Assembly (NCBI GenBank): GCA_001942045.1
Contig: MSTD01000035.1
Coordinates: 1 to 63,540 of the forward strand
Source: Mycolicibacterium porcinum
Lineage (GTDB): Bacteria; Actinomycetota; Actinomycetes; Mycobacteriales; Mycobacteriaceae
Length of the DNA: 63,540 bases
Direction of reading: 5' to 3'
Position 1 is the stretch's first letter. Each line of letters starts with the position of its first letter. A model generated the notes under the pieces. The model was not told the DNA's origin and did not search any database. It worked only from the letters and a program-made list of their open reading frames with translations. Position numbers and translations under genes: made by a program. Below are positions 20,849 through 37,555 of the stretch, in pieces.

Positions 20849-21295
20849 CTATCCGGACCGTTGTTCGGCTGCCGTGACGAGCTTGCGTGACAGCGTCCCG
20901 AGCACGACGCGAAGCACCAACCAGTAGGCCAACCCGACCACCCGCCAACGGGTCTCGTATCGGCCCCGCCAGATCACCTGCGTGCCGTGCGCGTCCTCGG
21001 TGAACGTCACTTCGGCCTGATAGTCGCGGATCGGGCCGTCGGCCAGCATGGTGTAGCCGTGCCTGTGGTCCGGTTCGTGGATCGTGGTCATCTCGCGGGT
21101 CGGCTTCTTACGGGTGCCCACCGCTCGAATCGCCCCGACCCCACCGTCATCGGCCGGACCCCGGGTCTCCCACGCCGAGTAGGGAATCAGCGGCCGGGCC
21201 CACTCCGACCACCGGGACCCGTCGGACACGATGGCGAACAAGGTCCGGGGCGCGGCCGTGGTGTGGCGGCGGATGACGCACTCATAGCGGTTCAC
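20849..21295 (-). CDS. SRPBCC / polyketide-cyclase-like protein
   Basis: This 148-residue protein has the START/SRPBCC fold pattern: an N-terminal strand with RRHTTAAPRTLFAIVSD, a WSEWARP segment, a central GVGAIRAVGTRKKPTREM hairpin and a long C-terminal helix. Such proteins bind hydrophobic ligands in a deep pocket; the ligand here is unknown. The start is GTG at 21295, and the minus-strand TAAAGT (21309-21304) is 8 bases away, so the mRNA is probably leaderless. It is divergent from a tetR gene and shares an operator region with it. Confidence 0.8.
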   Translation of the reverse strand: MNRYECVIRRHTTAAPRTLFAIVSDGSRWSEWARPLIPYSAWETRGPADDGGVGAIRAVGTRKKPTREMTTIHEPDHRHGYTMLADGPIRDYQAEVTFTEDAHGTQVIWRGRYETRWRVVGLAYWLVLRVVLGTLSRKLVTAAEQRSG

Positions 21296-21303
21296 GGTCC
21301 GTG

Positions 21304-21329
21304 ACTTTAACAGAACGGTGTTCTATTAT
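21304..21329. promoter_or_regulatory. divergent promoters around a TetR-type operator
   Basis: The palindrome AGAAC-GGT-GTTCT (21312-21324) extends as a dyad with 8 of 9 arm positions matching (arms TAACAGAAC and GTTCTATTA, 21308-21328). On the right it overlaps TATTAT (21324-21329), the -10 of the tetR gene. On the left it abuts the minus-strand -10 TAAAGT of the SRPBCC gene. One repressor dimer could therefore block both transcripts. Confidence 0.75.
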
Positions 21330-21335
21330 CTGGAA

Positions 21336-21944
21336 ATGCCGCAATCCGCCCAGCCGTTCGCCCGCGCCCGCAGCGAGGCGCAACGCCGGGACAGGTTGGC
21401 CCAACTGACGGCGGCGACGCGGGAGTGCCTTGCCCGGACCCCGGCCGCGACACTGACTCTGAGCGACGTGGCCACCGCTGCCGGCCTGGCCAAGTCCGGC
21501 ATCCTGCGCTACGTCGGCTCACGCGAGGCGCTGCTGCTGCGGGTGATGTACGACGAGCACCTGAGTTGGATCGACGCATTGGCAGACGCACTCCGCACCG
21601 GCTCCCCGGCAACGGCCTTGGCGCACACCCTGGCGGCCCGTCCGGTGCTGTGCGATCTCATCGCGGCCGCACCCGTGCTCATCAGCCGACTGGGCCCCGA
21701 TGACCGGGACGAGCTGCTGGCGCAGAGTCAGGACGCCCGGCAGCGGCTCGGTTCGGCTCTGCGGCAATCGCTTCCGTTGTCCGACGAGCAACTGGCAGCA
21801 CTGACGGCCGCCGTGCACGCGTTCACCGGCACAGCCTGGGCCTGGACCGCACCGGATTCTGCCGGGCGGAACGCCATGGTCACCGATTTCGAATCCACCG
21901 TGCGCGGGCTGCTCGGGATCTTCATCGCCGGCCTGCAGAGCTGA
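21336..21944 (+). CDS. TetR-family regulator
   Basis: This 202-residue regulator has an N-terminal helix-turn-helix at about residues 23-65 (LTLSDVATAAGLAKSGILRYVGSREALL). The ATG at 21336 is preferred over GTG 21318, because TATTAT ends 6 bases before it and the GTG is inside the operator. It probably represses itself and the divergent SRPBCC gene through the palindrome at 21308-21328. The downstream FAD oxidoreductase is convergent, with stops 5 bp apart, so it is not in the same transcript. Confidence 0.85.
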   Translation: MPQSAQPFARARSEAQRRDRLAQLTAATRECLARTPAATLTLSDVATAAGLAKSGILRYVGSREALLLRVMYDEHLSWIDALADALRTGSPATALAHTLAARPVLCDLIAAAPVLISRLGPDDRDELLAQSQDARQRLGSALRQSLPLSDEQLAALTAAVHAFTGTAWAWTAPDSAGRNAMVTDFESTVRGLLGIFIAGLQS

Positions 21945-21949
21945 GACTC

Positions 21950-23362
21950 TCAGCGGTTACGCAGCTGCGCCAGCGCGCGGTTCGCGGCATTGGCGCCGCA
22001 CATGCCATGTGCGCCCGGGCCCGGCGGCGTGGCGCCCGAGCAGATGTACATGCCGGGAATCCCGACGTCATATGGTGCCAGGGTGGGCCGTGGCCCGAAC
22101 ACCAACTGCCGGATGTCCTTGGCGCCGGTACAGATATCGCCGCCGACATAGTTCGGGTTGTACACCGACATCTCGGTGGTCGAGCGCACCGCGGTGGCGA
22201 CGATCCGGTCGGTGAAGCCCGGCGCGAACCGCTCGAACTGTGCGATGACAGCATCGGTGGCATCACCGGTATAGCCATGCGGCACATGGGCATACGCGTA
22301 GATCGGATTGATGTCCCCGGCCGATCGACCCGGGTCGGCCAGGTACTGCTGGCCCACCAGGACGAACGGCCGACGTGGCATACGCCCCGCATGGATGTCA
22401 CGTTCGGTGGCCGCGATCTCGTCGAAATCGCCACCCAGATGCACGGTTCCGGCCCGGCCCACCTCGGGATCGGTCCACGGCACCGGGCCGCGCACCGCGA
22501 AATCCACCTTGAACGCACCTGGGCCATAACGGAATCGACGGAAGCCGCGGGCCGCCCGGCGGGGCAGCCGGTCACCCAGGATGCCCGCGACAGCCGTCGG
22601 CGCGAGATCGAACATGGTGATGTCGGCCGGTGGCAACTGAGCAGCCGCGGTGACCTCCACCCCGGTGTGCACCTTGCCGCCGACCTCCGCGAGCGCCGAG
22701 ACCAGTGCATCGGTGATGGCCTGCGAGCCACCCTCGGCGACGGCCCAGCCGTGCCGGTGTCCGGCCGTGAGAATCCCCAGCCCGATCGCCGAGGTCATCG
22801 GGTAGTGCAGCGGCCGGAACGTATGGGCCGCAACACCTCCGAACAACGCGCGGACAGCCGGTGTGCGGAACAGCCGGGCCAGCACCGAGGCAGGCAACAC
22901 CGTGGGGGCGCCGAACCGCGCCAGCGTCAACGGATGTGCCGGGATTCGCAGCAGCGGTCCCATGATGTCATCGGCCAGGGTGTCGAAACTGGCTGCGGGA
23001 CCGCCGAACAGGGCTCGCCAACGCGGGCCGTCGCCACCCATCCCGGCTGCGGTCTGCTCGACACTGCGATAGAGCAGGCCGGCTTCAGCGTCGTCGAGCG
23101 GGTGAGCGCAGTCGATTTCCGGCCAGCGCCAACGCAAACCGTGACGTTCGAGATCGAGCCCGGCGAGAAATGCCGAACCCACCGCCATCGGGTGGATCGC
23201 CGAGCAGTGATCGACCACGACGCCGCCGACGGTCCCCGAGCGCACTCCGCCGCCGACTTCCTCGGCCGCCTCCAGCACGGTGACCTCGTGCCCGGCCCGG
23301 GCCAGCACGACTGCGGCCGCGAGCCCGTTGGGTCCGCTCCCCACGACGACGGCGGTGCTCAT
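21950..23362 (-). CDS. FAD-dependent phytoene-desaturase-like oxidoreductase
   Basis: This 470-residue protein has an N-terminal Rossmann FAD motif, VVVGSGPNGLAAAVVLARAG, with the following acidic strand end (VLEAAEEVGGG). A C-terminal FAD-binding segment has GIPGMYICSGATPPGPG followed by GMCGANAANRAL. This is the amine-oxidase/phytoene-desaturase layout of PYROXD2 and the mycobacterial Rv3829c group. The substrate is unknown. AAAGGGGAT precedes the ATG at 23362 by about 5 bases. It is monocistronic as far as I can see, convergent with the tetR gene. Confidence 0.85.
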   Translation of the reverse strand: MSTAVVVGSGPNGLAAAVVLARAGHEVTVLEAAEEVGGGVRSGTVGGVVVDHCSAIHPMAVGSAFLAGLDLERHGLRWRWPEIDCAHPLDDAEAGLLYRSVEQTAAGMGGDGPRWRALFGGPAASFDTLADDIMGPLLRIPAHPLTLARFGAPTVLPASVLARLFRTPAVRALFGGVAAHTFRPLHYPMTSAIGLGILTAGHRHGWAVAEGGSQAITDALVSALAEVGGKVHTGVEVTAAAQLPPADITMFDLAPTAVAGILGDRLPRRAARGFRRFRYGPGAFKVDFAVRGPVPWTDPEVGRAGTVHLGGDFDEIAATERDIHAGRMPRRPFVLVGQQYLADPGRSAGDINPIYAYAHVPHGYTGDATDAVIAQFERFAPGFTDRIVATAVRSTTEMSVYNPNYVGGDICTGAKDIRQLVFGPRPTLAPYDVGIPGMYICSGATPPGPGAHGMCGANAANRALAQLRNR

Positions 23363-23421
23363 AGGCGATCCCCTTTCGCCCTCAGACTAACCAGCCGAGT
23401 CTCCAGCCAACACCGGTGCCC

Positions 23422-23441
23422 TGTGGATAACTTGTGGATAG
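23422..23441. promoter_or_regulatory. two tandem DnaA-box-like 9-mers
   Basis: TGTGGATAA (23422-23430) is the exact complement of the classical TTATCCACA DnaA box. TGTGGATAG (23433-23441) follows 11 bp downstream in the same orientation. They lie in the 172-bp gap between the accD4 stop and the FAD oxidoreductase start. Function is unproven; chance occurrence is possible for short motifs. Confidence 0.35.
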
Positions 23442-23469
23442 TTTTGGCGGGGTCAGCCTTCGCCGCAGT

Positions 23470-23503
23470 TCACAAGCGGTGGTATTGAATTACACGCTTG
23501 TGA
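23470..23503. repeat. 9-bp inverted repeat downstream of accD4
   Basis: TCACAAGCG (23470-23478) and CGCTTGTGA (23495-23503) are perfect complements separated by 16 AT-rich bases. The element lies 32 bp beyond the accD4 stop. It could be a weak terminator of the mycolate operon or an operator; no T run is evident. Confidence 0.45.
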
Positions 23504-23534
23504 GTAAGACTGTGCGTCGGCCGCTCACCGCAAA

Positions 23535-30499
<6,965 letters not shown>

Positions 30500-30555
30500 A
30501 TTCAGGTCACCTTTGTCTCAACCGGCCGGCAGTCGGCGGGGTAGGTCAGGTCAGC

Positions 30556-32445
30556 TCAGTCCGTCTCATCGGGGAACGCGTTGGCGATCTTCCCGCTGCG
30601 CAGCGTGCCGTCCAGGTACGCGGACCGGCAGGCGCGACGGCCGATCTTGCCGCTGGAGGTACGCGGGATGGCACCGGCGGCGGTCAGCAGCACGTCGCGC
30701 ACGGTGACACCGTGACGCACGGCGATCGCGGCCCGGATGTCGTCGGTGATCGGCCCGACCTCGAGCTTGTGGGCGCCGGGGGCGCGCTCGGCGACGATCA
30801 CCAACTGCTCGGAGCTGTCGTCCTCGTCGCGATGCAGACCCGAGTGCGCGTTCTCGAAGACCTCGTCGGGCAGCTGGTTGGCCGGCACCGAGAACGCCGC
30901 GACATACCCGGTGCGCAGGGCCTTGCTGGCCTCCTGCGCCGAGTACTCCAAATCCTGCGGGTAATGGTTGCGGCCGTCGATGATCACCAGATCCTTGACG
31001 CGGCCGGTGATGTACAGATCGCCGTCGTAGAAGGCGCCGTAGTCACCGGTGCGGACCCAGGTGGCGTCGTCGGCGGCACCCTCGGCGTGCGAGGGGCTGG
31101 TGCGCGACTTGAGGATGTTCTGGAACGTTTCGCGGGACTCCTCGGGCTTGTCCCAGTAGCCCGTGCCCATGTTCTGGCCGCTGATCCAGATCTCACCGAT
31201 CTGGCCGTCGGGCAACTCGGTCGCGCTCTCGGCGTCCACGATCGCGGCCCATTCCGAGATGCCCACCTTGCCGGCCGACGCCTGCGCGACCGCCTTGGGT
31301 GAATCCTCGGATACCTCGACGATGCGACCGCTGTTGAGCTCGTCGCGGTCGACATAGATGATCTTGGGCTCTTCGGAGCTCGGGGTGGTGGAGACGAACA
31401 GTGTGGCCTCGGCCAGGCCGTAGGACGGCTTGATCGCCTTGGCCGGGAAGCCGAACGGGCTGAAGGCCTCGTTGAACCGGCGCACGGTGGCAGCCGAGAT
31501 CGGCTCACTGCCGTTGAGCACGGCCTTGACGTTCGACAGGTCGAGCGGCTCGCCGTCCTTGGGCACACCGCGGGCAGCGGCATGGTCGAAGGCGAAGTTG
31601 GGGGCCACCGAGATGGTGCCGCCGGTGTCGCCTTCCTTGCGGGCCAGCTCGCGGATCCAGCGCTCCGGCCGGCGCACGAAGGCGGCCGGGGTCATGAAGG
31701 TGAAGTAGTGACCGATCATCGGGGCCAGCAGCGCGGTGATCAGACCCATGTCGTGGAAGAACGGCAGCCAGGACAGGCCGCGGTCGCCCTCCTCGCCTTC
31801 CAGCGCCTCGACCACCTGCACCACGTTGGTGGCCAGGTTCAGGTGGGTGATCTGCACGCCGGTGGGGATGCGGGTCGAGCCCGAGGTGTACTGCAGGTAG
31901 GCGATCGTGGTCTCGTCGGGCTGATCCGGCTTGGCCCAGGTGGCGGCGACGTCGTCGGGCACCGCGTCCACGGCGATCACGCGGGGACGCTGGTTGGCCG
32001 GGCGGCTACGGAAGAACTTGCGGACGCCCTCGGCGGCCTCGGTGGTGGTCAGGATCGCCGACGGGTGGCAGTTGTCCAGCACCGCGTGCAGGCGGCCGAC
32101 GTGGCCGGGCTCGGACGGGTCGAACAGCGGCACCGCGATACGGCCGGCATACAGGGCGCCGAAGAACGCGACGAGGTAGTCGAGGTTCTGCGGGCAGAGG
32201 ATGGCGACGCGGTCACCGGGCTGGGTGACCTGCTGCAGCCGGGCGGCCACTGCCTTGTTGCGCGCGCTGAACTGCGACCAGGTCAGGTCACGGGCCACGC
32301 CGTCACGTTCGGTGGAGAAGTCCAGGAAGCGGTATGCCAGCTTGTCGCTACGAACCCTGGCCCAGCGCTCGACATGTTCGACGATGCTGGCGCCGTCAGG
32401 GAACTTGATCTGACCGTCCTTGATGAACGGATTGATAAACGGCAT
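30556..32445 (-). CDS. fadD32: long-chain fatty-acyl-AMP ligase FadD32
   Basis: Activates meromycolic acid as acyl-AMP and loads it on the N-terminal ACP of Pks13. The 629 residues show the adenylate-forming motifs [15 protein letters not shown] (residues about 180-195), [11 protein letters not shown], and RTGDYG followed by GRIKDLVII-type sequence ([16 protein letters not shown]). The C-terminal lysine lies in [20 protein letters not shown] precedes the ATG at 32445. The first residues ([11 protein letters not shown]) are shorter than in M. tuberculosis. The gene is 56 bp upstream of pks13, in the fadD32-pks13-accD4 operon. Confidence 0.96.
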   Translation of the reverse strand: MPFINPFIKDGQIKFPDGASIVEHVERWARVRSDKLAYRFLDFSTERDGVARDLTWSQFSARNKAVAARLQQVTQPGDRVAILCPQNLDYLVAFFGALYAGRIAVPLFDPSEPGHVGRLHAVLDNCHPSAILTTTEAAEGVRKFFRSRPANQRPRVIAVDAVPDDVAATWAKPDQPDETTIAYLQYTSGSTRIPTGVQITHLNLATNVVQVVEALEGEEGDRGLSWLPFFHDMGLITALLAPMIGHYFTFMTPAAFVRRPERWIRELARKEGDTGGTISVAPNFAFDHAAARGVPKDGEPLDLSNVKAVLNGSEPISAATVRRFNEAFSPFGFPAKAIKPSYGLAEATLFVSTTPSSEEPKIIYVDRDELNSGRIVEVSEDSPKAVAQASAGKVGISEWAAIVDAESATELPDGQIGEIWISGQNMGTGYWDKPEESRETFQNILKSRTSPSHAEGAADDATWVRTGDYGAFYDGDLYITGRVKDLVIIDGRNHYPQDLEYSAQEASKALRTGYVAAFSVPANQLPDEVFENAHSGLHRDEDDSSEQLVIVAERAPGAHKLEVGPITDDIRAAIAVRHGVTVRDVLLTAAGAIPRTSSGKIGRRACRSAYLDGTLRSGKIANAFPDETD

Positions 32446-32699
32446 TTAAAACTCTCCTGTCAGAGCCGTACTCGTCGCGTTGTCGCACGTCACTGGCGGT
32501 GCGTTGCAGCCACTCGGCGGCCGTACGTACCCAAACCCGGACGATCGTACCGGGCGCGGCGACTACGCCCACGAGTCAGCTGACGGCTCTAGTCAACCAA
32601 CCACGCACGCGCGAAGCTCTTATTTTTCTCTTAATGTTAAGGGACCGTGACGGTCCCGCCAAATCCGCCACGCGGGACGCGTTCCTGGCGCGTCCAGTG
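32446..32699. promoter_or_regulatory. leader region of the fadD32-pks13-accD4 operon
   Basis: This 254-bp gap follows the culp6 stop and precedes fadD32. It contains an AT-rich stretch with TTAATGTTAA (32631-32640). A minus-strand GGTTGACTAG (about 32599-32590) resembles the elements upstream of mpt51 and fbpA. A minus-strand TACGAT (32549-32544) could be a -10 but lacks a matching -35. No coding frame is credible. Confidence 0.4.
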
Positions 32700-33713
32700 T
32701 CAACCGTGTTTCGGATGCGGTGCGTTATCGACCAGGTCCTTGGCCCAGCTCAGTGTCCACTGCGTGGCCGTCTGCCCGTTCTCCACCCAGAACTGCGGGG
32801 TGTTGTACAGCGCGTGCACCGGGCCGGCGGCGCTGCCGGTCAACGTCTCCAGCGTCTTCGGCAGATTGAAGATCGAGAACGCCTCCTCGGGCGCCGAACA
32901 GATCAAATCGCCCTTGCCGCAGATCTGGTTCGTCCGGTCGTTGAGCGTGCCGAAGCCGCCCTGCCGGGGGCCCGTCATGGTCAGCCCCATCTCGGACAAC
33001 ACCGGAACCTCGTGCAGCGTGATCTCGGCGCCCTGCCCCGGCGGGTTGGGGCCGATGTCCTGCCCGACACCGAGCTGGCGGCGGCCGTCGGCGATCAACG
33101 TCACCCCCAGTACCAGGTCCTCGTCGACCGGGCCGCGGCCGTTGCCGATGTCACTGGCCAGGTCACCGCCGATCACCGCGCCCTGCGAGAAGCCGGCGAT
33201 CACGTAACTCGTCAGCGGGCAGCGGTCGTTCATGTCCGTCATGGCCTTGACCGCGGTGCGCTTACCCTCCGCGCGGCTGTCGTTGTACGACATCTGCTTG
33301 TCGGCCGAGAACGGGTTATGGAACTGCGCGGTGTAGGGCACCGTGTAGACCTCGAGGCGCTGCCGGTCGAACTGCTCGGCCATCGGCCGGCTGACATTGG
33401 ACATCAGCGACAGCGGGAACTGCGTCGGGTTGAACGGGTCGTCCTGCGGCGAGGACTCCCAGGTGCCGGGGATGGAAACCATCATCACGTCGGGACAGTC
33501 GGCGGACTGGAACTCCGGGCGCGGCTTACGCGTCGTCGACGGGCCGGGCACCCCGGCCGGCGGCTGAGCCGTCGGCGGTGCCGATGGGGTTTCGGGACGG
33601 CGCATCACGATCACCACGATCGTCACCACCAGCACCACGACGAGTGCCATCGCCGCGGCGGCGATCAGGGCCAGGATGCGGTGACGCTTCCTGCGGCTGG
33701 CATTTTTGGCCAT
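32700..33713 (-). CDS. culp6: cutinase-like lipase/thioesterase Culp6 (Rv3802c-like)
   Basis: Envelope alpha/beta-hydrolase of 337 residues. The M. tuberculosis ortholog Rv3802c has phospholipase and thioesterase activity and is essential. A basic N terminus is followed by one membrane segment (residues 13-37) and a Pro/Thr-rich linker, so the enzyme is periplasmic and anchored. Catalytic Ser176 is in [19 protein letters not shown] supplies the Asp region and HALYNTPQF the His region. It lies directly upstream of fadD32 on the same strand, as in other mycobacteria. Confidence 0.9.
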   Translation of the reverse strand: MAKNASRRKRHRILALIAAAAMALVVVLVVTIVVIVMRRPETPSAPPTAQPPAGVPGPSTTRKPRPEFQSADCPDVMMVSIPGTWESSPQDDPFNPTQFPLSLMSNVSRPMAEQFDRQRLEVYTVPYTAQFHNPFSADKQMSYNDSRAEGKRTAVKAMTDMNDRCPLTSYVIAGFSQGAVIGGDLASDIGNGRGPVDEDLVLGVTLIADGRRQLGVGQDIGPNPPGQGAEITLHEVPVLSEMGLTMTGPRQGGFGTLNDRTNQICGKGDLICSAPEEAFSIFNLPKTLETLTGSAAGPVHALYNTPQFWVENGQTATQWTLSWAKDLVDNAPHPKHG

Positions 33714-33755
33714 GGGTTACTCGGGCTCCTCGCGTGCGGTGCGGTGATCTGCTTC

Positions 33756-34205
33756 TCAGCAGAGATGTTCGGTGGCGGTGCGGATGTAATCGGTGGCGGC
33801 GGTGTCGATCTCACCGGGTGTCGGGCTTTCCCGACCGGTCCGGGCCGCCCGGACATCGCTGCGCACCAGCGGAAGGACGAAATCGCGCACGGCCTGGTCA
33901 TTCTGCCTGGCGGCGCGGGCCTGACACACGTAGGACCCGATCGACAGTGCCAACAGCTCACTGGACGGGGTGATCCCGGCGGCCTTGAGCTCATCGAGAT
34001 AGGTGTGCTGCTGCGACGTGAGCTCCAACTCACCGCCACGGACCTGCTGCGGCTGGGCGGAGGCCGCCTGCGGCTGCGCCCCGTTGACCTGTGACGTGGG
34101 CAAGGCCAGCGGCGCCATGATGTCACCGCCCGCATCGCATGCCGTGAGCAACGACGCAGCGGACACCGCTACCACCAGGGTGGCCGACCGTACCGTGTGC
34201 TGCAC
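33756..34205 (-). CDS. DUF732-type lipoprotein
   Basis: A 149-residue secreted lipoprotein. From GTG 34205 the signal peptide ends in the lipobox LLTAC, with the cysteine at about residue 23. A disordered Ala/Gln/Pro stretch follows. The C-terminal part has the DUF732 pattern (a YLDELKAAGI helix, a cysteine in SYVCQARAA and a terminal C in RTATEHLC), probably a disulfide-linked helical domain. An in-frame start at 34259 would extend the protein by 18 residues and spoil the signal peptide. Function is unknown. It sits between mpt51 and culp6. Confidence 0.75.
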   Translation of the reverse strand: MQHTVRSATLVVAVSAASLLTACDAGGDIMAPLALPTSQVNGAQPQAASAQPQQVRGGELELTSQQHTYLDELKAAGITPSSELLALSIGSYVCQARAARQNDQAVRDFVLPLVRSDVRAARTGRESPTPGEIDTAATDYIRTATEHLC

Positions 34206-34280
34206 GCTTCCACCGTACCGGCTGGCGAAAAGTGCGCCGGCGCAGCTGATTCTGGCCACGACGGCCGGCCGTCCGGACGT

Positions 34281-35192
34281 CTACTTGATGGTCGCGACCA
34301 GTTCGCCCGACATCTGCGCCAGCTGCGGGGCCCAGCTGCCCCAGTCGTGCTGGCCGCCGGACGGGATGTCGAAGTGCCCGTTGCTGCCGCCGACGGAGCG
34401 GTAGTGCTGGTAGAACGACCTGTTGCTGCCCTGCGCCTGATCGCAGACACCGATCATCGCGGCCGGGTCGCTGCAGGTGAGCGTCGCCGGGCTGTACACC
34501 CACAGCCGGGTGTTGGCGTCGGCCAGCAGCTGCACGTGCACGTCGGGGTCATGCCACTTCCAGCGGCCCAGCTGTGGGGCACCCCACATGCCGTAGCTGT
34601 CCACGCCACCGAACTCCGCCATGCCCGCGGTGATCGCGCCGTTGAGGGTGGTGGCCGACGGGGTCAGGAAACCCGACAGCGATCCGGCGAACCGGAACCG
34701 GTCTGGGTGGAACGCGGCCAGCGTCAGCGCGGCGGTGCCGCCCTGCGGGGCGCCGACGATCCCGTGGCCGCCGGGGGCCAGACCCTTGTTGGCGGCCAGC
34801 CAGTCCGGCAACTCGGCCGACAGGAAGGTCTCCCACTGCTTACTGCCGTCCTGCTCCCAGTTCGTGTACAGGCTCCAGGCGCCGCCCGCCGGGGCCGCCA
34901 CCGAGATGCCGCGGCCGGCCAGGGTCGACATGGCGTGGCCGGCGTTGACCCAGTTGCTCACGTCCGGCGCCGCGTTGAACGCGTCGAGCAGGAACACCGC
35001 GTGCGGGCCACCGCCCTGGAACGCCACCGGAATGTCGCGGCCCATCGCGGCCGAGGGGACCATCAGGTACTCGACCCCGTCGGCGCGGGCGGGTGCGCCC
35101 GTCGTCGCCGAAACGGCCCACAGACCGGCACCGAGAACCGGGGCCAACAGCGCCAGCAGCATCGCCCGCATCAGACTCAACGCACGCCTCAT
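34281..35192 (-). CDS. mpt51: MPT51/FbpD, non-catalytic antigen-85 homolog
   Basis: Secreted alpha/beta-hydrolase-fold protein of 303 residues related to antigen 85 but lacking mycolyltransferase activity in known species; it is reported to bind fibronectin. The signal peptide is about 37 residues (ending APARA), and the mature part starts [15 protein letters not shown]. The nucleophile elbow reads GAPQGG where active Ag85 proteins have GLSMAG, so the catalytic serine is a proline. ATG 35192 is preferred, with GGGAGAGG about 6 bases upstream; ATG 35195 is adjacent and possible. Confidence 0.9.
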   Translation of the reverse strand: MRRALSLMRAMLLALLAPVLGAGLWAVSATTGAPARADGVEYLMVPSAAMGRDIPVAFQGGGPHAVFLLDAFNAAPDVSNWVNAGHAMSTLAGRGISVAAPAGGAWSLYTNWEQDGSKQWETFLSAELPDWLAANKGLAPGGHGIVGAPQGGTAALTLAAFHPDRFRFAGSLSGFLTPSATTLNGAITAGMAEFGGVDSYGMWGAPQLGRWKWHDPDVHVQLLADANTRLWVYSPATLTCSDPAAMIGVCDQAQGSNRSFYQHYRSVGGSNGHFDIPSGGQHDWGSWAPQLAQMSGELVATIK

Positions 35193-35248
35193 CATCAACC
35201 TCTCCCGCTGCCGGTCGCTCGAAGTGCCCCCGCACACGTAACCCGCGT

Positions 35249-35262
35249 TGTAGTGAACCACA
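35249..35262 (-). promoter_or_regulatory. mpt51 upstream palindromic motif
   Basis: The minus strand reads TGTGGTTCACTACA, an imperfect dyad (TGT-x-GT-xx-AC-x-ACA), 57-70 bases upstream of the mpt51 start. The same 14-mer with one change occurs upstream of fbpA (36409-36422). It could be a shared operator or a -35 context. This is inference from two or three occurrences in the window. Confidence 0.4.
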
Positions 35263-35293
35263 TCGCAACCACAGCCGGGGCCCAGAAACGGCT

Positions 35294-35325
35294 GACGGCG
35301 GCGATCCGTGAGGATCGCCGCCGTC
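35294..35325 (-). terminator. hairpin terminator after fbpA
   Basis: A perfect 14-bp stem, GACGGCGGCGATCC and its complement, encloses a four-base loop (GTGA). It lies 14 bp beyond the fbpA stop. On the minus strand a short TTT follows about 8 bases later. It separates fbpA from mpt51 transcription. Confidence 0.75.
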
Positions 35326-35339
35326 GTCCGTGTCCAGAC

Positions 35340-36422
<1,083 letters not shown>

Positions 36423-36469
36423 CGAACGCGTGGTGCTTCTCTGCAGCAGTTGTCGTCCCTGGTCGCCCC

Positions 36470-37504
<1,035 letters not shown>

Positions 37505-37555
37505 TCAAGATCTGTGCACAGGCTCGTCTGGGTATCGGCCCGGGTCCGTCCGGCG

